DNA of 9,483 nucleotides from Bacillota bacterium (GTDB lineage: Bacteria; Bacillota; Clostridia; Lachnospirales; Lachnospiraceae), in contig JAEYFP010000050.1 of NCBI GenBank assembly GCA_023402845.1, forward strand, positions 1-9,483. The letters run 5' to 3'. Within the stretch, counting starts at the first letter, position 1. Each line of letters starts with the position of its first letter. Positions 8,240 to 9,483 of this stretch are shown in pieces. The notes under the pieces were generated by a model. It was not told where the DNA came from, did no database searches, and saw nothing but the letters and a program-made list of their open reading frames with translations. Both the position numbers and the translations under genes were made by a program.

Positions 8240-8294
8240 CGTATATTCGTTACCAGATAAATTTGACAATATGGAGCATGGCGATCCGATATTA
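8240..8294 (-). promoter_or_regulatory. Candidate promoters for the ABC operon
   Basis: Two weak options lie in the 150-base gap before the first ABC gene. A TAATAT hexamer at 8289-8294 directly follows the palindrome at 8295-8312, which would then fill the spacer region, but no good -35 precedes it. A TTGTCA at 8264-8269 stands 18 bases from TATACG (8240-8245). Neither is strong. The ABC genes may also be read from the regulator's promoter, because no terminator with a U-tract is seen after the regulator gene. Confidence 0.35.
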
Positions 8295-8312
8295 AGTTAG
8301 TCTTTTCTAACT
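8295..8312 (-). promoter_or_regulatory. Operator-like palindrome upstream of the ABC pair
   Basis: On the minus strand this reads AGTTAGAAAAGACTAACT, with perfect 6-base arms (7 counting the flanking A/T pair) around six bases. It lies between the regulator's stop codon and the first ABC gene, where TetR-family operators are often found. The same half-sites recur at 3129-3146 in front of the ECF genes. It could also fold as an RNA hairpin, but no U-tract follows on the minus strand, so an operator is more likely than a terminator. Confidence 0.6.
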
Positions 8313-8336
8313 TTAGGGTTAAAAATTTTTTGCCCT

Positions 8337-8945
8337 TCATAGCCCCAAAATTTGAAACCATCCGGCGGTATAAAATTCCTTCAGGCTGTTGATATAGCCG
8401 ATGGCTTTTCCCTTCGGCATATCGTGGGCCACGATTTCAAACATCCCGGAAAAAAGCGCGTTGGCCAGGATATGAATCAGCTGCTCATCCACATCGCGCA
8501 CTTGCTGCCCCGCTCCGCGCACGGCATCGATAAAACGGAGTGTGGCCTGTGTTTCCACCTCCACCATTTGATTTACATAATCGGCATACTCCGTACCGGC
8601 AGAGCAGCAAACCAGAAGCTTGAATGCATCATAATGGCCATAGATATATTCCACCATCCACGCTATACTTTCATCGGAGGCCTGAACCATCTCCGCTGCC
8701 TGCTTCTCTGCAGGCCTTTGTGCAAACTCCTTCTGAGTTTCTATGTATTTATCCAGAAGCTCTCCGGCAGGCCGGGCCACCAGCGCGTCAAACAAAGCTT
8801 TTTTGTCGGGAAAGTAGCCGTAGATGGCGCCGGTGGTTACGCCTGCCGCCTTTGCTATGGAGCGCAGGGACGCGCCTTCAAAGCCCTTCTGCAAAAATTC
8901 ATCACGGCCGCAGTCCAGTATGTTTTGCAGAGTGTCTTCCGCCAT
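8337..8945 (-). CDS. TetR/AcrR-family transcriptional regulator
   Basis: This is a 202-residue one-component repressor-type regulator. The N-terminal DNA-binding domain is clear: ILDCGRDEFLQKGFEGASLRSIAKAAGV at about 9-36, then TTGAIYGYFPDKKALFDALV, the hallmark helix-turn-helix and the following helix of TetR proteins. The rest is the helical ligand-binding and dimer domain, which is too variable to predict an inducer. Possible starts are a TTG at 8963 and ATGs at 8951 and 8945. The last is preferred, since GGAGGAGG lies 7 bases upstream; 8951 cannot be excluded. It is encoded upstream of, and in the same direction as, all six transporter genes, with operator-like palindromes in front of itself, the ABC pair and the ECF set. 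Control of the whole transport locus is therefore the simplest reading. Confidence 0.92.
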   Translation of the reverse strand: MAEDTLQNILDCGRDEFLQKGFEGASLRSIAKAAGVTTGAIYGYFPDKKALFDALVARPAGELLDKYIETQKEFAQRPAEKQAAEMVQASDESIAWMVEYIYGHYDAFKLLVCCSAGTEYADYVNQMVEVETQATLRFIDAVRGAGQQVRDVDEQLIHILANALFSGMFEIVAHDMPKGKAIGYINSLKEFYTAGWFQILGL

Positions 8946-9146
8946 CTCCATTCCTCCTCCCAATAAAAAATATAACGAGGCACCAAAAAATCTCCCACCT
9001 CTGTAGGTGGCGTATACCGAATTGGTTTTCAGGCGGTGAGCATATCTCCCGCCCGGGATGCATTTGCGACCAGCCTTGGTAAGGAAATCTTTCTACAACC
9101 GAAAAATTTCCTTTTGAACCAGGTCGTTATAACACCGTTATATAAC
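8946..9146 (-). ncRNA. Structured 5' leader of the regulator gene
   Basis: The predicted start point near 9146 lies about 200 bases before the coding region. The leader folds into three separate hairpins. The first (9074-9123) has a 13-base-pair core (arms 9081-9093 and 9101-9113, one G-U pair, 7-base loop) extended by an outer CCTGGT/ACCAAGG stem. The second (9031-9054) pairs GGCGG plus GAG with CTC plus CCGCC, with one bulged A. The third is the hairpin with U6 at 8985-9010. I did not recognise a known riboswitch class: no match was seen to TPP, cobalamin, c-di-GMP, yybP, T-box or purine signatures. It may be an unassigned cis-regulatory RNA or a remnant of a small mobile element. Confidence 0.45.
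8985..9010 (-). terminator. Hairpin plus U6 inside the regulator's leader (possible attenuator)
   Basis: On the minus strand CCACCT and AGGTGG form a perfect 6-base-pair stem with an ACAG tetraloop. GAGA and then six U's (A's at 8985-8990) follow. This resembles an intrinsic terminator, although the four bases between stem and U-tract make it weaker than usual. It lies about 40 bases before the regulator's start codon and within its transcript, so if it works it would be an attenuator. An alternative reading is the end hairpin of an IS200/IS605-type element. Confidence 0.5.
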
Positions 9147-9154
9147 AATGTTAT
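9129..9154 (-). promoter_or_regulatory. Two abutting palindromes over the regulator's start point
   Basis: ATAAC-ACC-GTTAT (9129-9141) and ATAAC-AAT-GTTAT (9142-9154) are perfect 13-base palindromes placed head to tail with no gap, just downstream of and overlapping the -10 box. The second extends to TATAAC/GTTATA. Symmetric sites at this position are typical for autoregulation by TetR-family proteins. The half-sites (ATAAC/GTTAT) differ from those of the palindromes at 8295 and 3129, so the same protein may not bind all of them. Confidence 0.65.
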
Positions 9155-9181
9155 ATTAACTCCATTCCTTTCTTTTGTCAA
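9153..9181 (-). promoter_or_regulatory. Sigma-A promoter of the regulator
   Basis: On the minus strand TTGACA (9176-9181) is followed by exactly 17 bases and then TAATAT (9153-9158): a perfect -35, ideal spacing and a 5-of-6 -10 box. Transcription would start near 9146, inside the paired palindromes. It is the strongest promoter in the window and probably serves the regulator, and perhaps the transport genes by read-through. Confidence 0.8.
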
Positions 9182-9361
9182 GACATAAAGCCAGAGAACC
9201 AGAGGGGACAGTTCTTTTTAAAAACTAAAAATCAGATACCTAGCTAGTAAAACAGTAAATATTTTCAATCGTATTTGTTCTATCTCCCCTATAGTCATTA
9301 ACCAAAACAATTTTGATTAATCCCATTTTTTATCTTGGATCAAAAGATTAAAAACAGAAAT
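9182..9361. other. AT-rich gap with short inverted repeats, no gene seen
   Basis: No reading frame of note is seen. AGAGAAC (9193-9199) can pair with GTTCTTT (9211-9217) around the loop CAGAGGGGACA, with one G-U pair and a run of T's on the plus strand. This gives a weak hairpin with a GAAC...GTTC look like REP-type units. TTTTGAT (9311-9317) and ATCAAAA (9339-9345) form another perfect pair of 7-base arms. Neither can be assigned a role. Confidence 0.4.
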
Positions 9362-9389
9362 AAGCCTTGGTAGTTACCCTGCAAGGCTT
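9362..9389 (-). terminator. Hairpin downstream of the edge gene
   Basis: AAGCCTTG (9362-9369) and CAAGGCTT (9382-9389) are perfect 8-base arms with a 12-base loop. On the minus strand the stem is followed by a T-rich stretch (ATTTCTGTTTTT) rather than an immediate U-run. It lies 26 bases after the stop codon of the partial frame at the right edge, so it is a plausible but imperfect terminator for that gene. Confidence 0.5.
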
Positions 9390-9415
9390 TAAAACGGAGT
9401 GCTGTCTTATTCTCT

Positions 9416-9481
9416 TTATGCAACCTGGACTAAAGATCTAAAGGCATTCTGATACCGTTCCCGTTCTCTGAAAAGCCTATA
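9416..9481 (-). CDS. Possible 3' end of an unidentified gene (partial)
   Basis: A minus-strand frame open from the window edge gives 21 residues, YRLFRERERYQNAFRSLVQ then VA and a TAA stop at 9416-9418. The composition (alternating Arg/Glu, then aliphatic and aromatic residues) looks like a genuine helical protein tail, and a hairpin follows 26 bases later. Nothing is recognisable in so short a piece; a longer sequence is needed even to confirm that it is coding. Confidence 0.35.
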   Translation of the reverse strand, partial: YRLFRERERYQNAFRSLVQVA

Positions 9482-9483
9482 TC

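Noticed and set aside
8187..8240. An 18-residue N-terminal extension of the first ABC protein
   Set aside because: An excellent ribosome binding site lies 7 bases before the ATG at 8186 and inside the extension. The added residues look like translated leader.
8293..8315. DtxR/IdeR-type iron box
   Set aside because: The arms (GTTAG/CTAAC) resemble part of the DtxR consensus, but the spacer is six bases rather than about one, and the flanking pattern does not fit. A TetR-type operator is more likely.
8321..8336. Intrinsic terminator after the regulator (A/T-run palindrome)
   Set aside because: The GGG-TTAAAAATTTTTTG-CCC palindrome has no free loop and no following U-tract on the minus strand, so it was not called a terminator.
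1..9483. CRISPR array, tRNA, rRNA or complete insertion sequence
   Set aside because: No regularly spaced repeats, no tRNA cloverleaf, no rRNA-like conserved sequence and no transposase frame were found.

Overview
The window is a tightly packed, single-direction transport locus. All seven complete genes lie on the minus strand and read from right to left. GC-balanced genes, AT-rich intergenic stretches, strong AGGAGG-type ribosome binding sites, a consensus sigma-A promoter and the protein families point to a Gram-positive Firmicute, most likely a gut-type Clostridia (Lachnospiraceae or a relative). That assignment is inference from style, not from a marker gene.

In transcription order: (1) At the right edge, a probable 3' end of an unidentified minus-strand gene stops at 9416 and is followed by a hairpin; then about 200 bases without a gene. 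(2) A near-perfect promoter (TTGACA, 17 bases, TAATAT) with two abutting palindromes over its start point drives a roughly 200-base structured leader. The leader has three hairpins, the last followed by six U's, and leads into a TetR/AcrR-family regulator. (3) After a 150-base gap holding an 18-base palindrome come two exporter-fold ABC half-transporters, 12 bases apart, which look like a heterodimer of the YbtP/YbtQ and IrtA/IrtB type. (4) A MATE-family antiporter follows 83 bases later. (5) After a 173-base gap holding a second copy of the 18-base palindrome comes a complete dedicated ECF transporter: an MptD/Trep_Strep-type S component, EcfT, and a double-domain EcfA. (6) A strong intrinsic terminator at 54-89 closes the locus.

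The working model is a regulator-controlled small-molecule transport regulon. The ECF module should be an importer. The ABC pair resembles transporters that take up ferric siderophores despite an exporter fold, and the MATE protein would expel a drug, a metabolite or the spent ligand. As I recall it, ABC pairs of this type next to ECF modules occur in streptococcal equibactin-type iron-acquisition loci. This window has no biosynthetic genes, so scavenging of a foreign metallophore or handling of a xenobiotic are both open; the substrate is unknown. The most informative new observations are the shared 18-base operator-like palindrome in front of both transport blocks, and the structured leader with a possible attenuator in front of the regulator.
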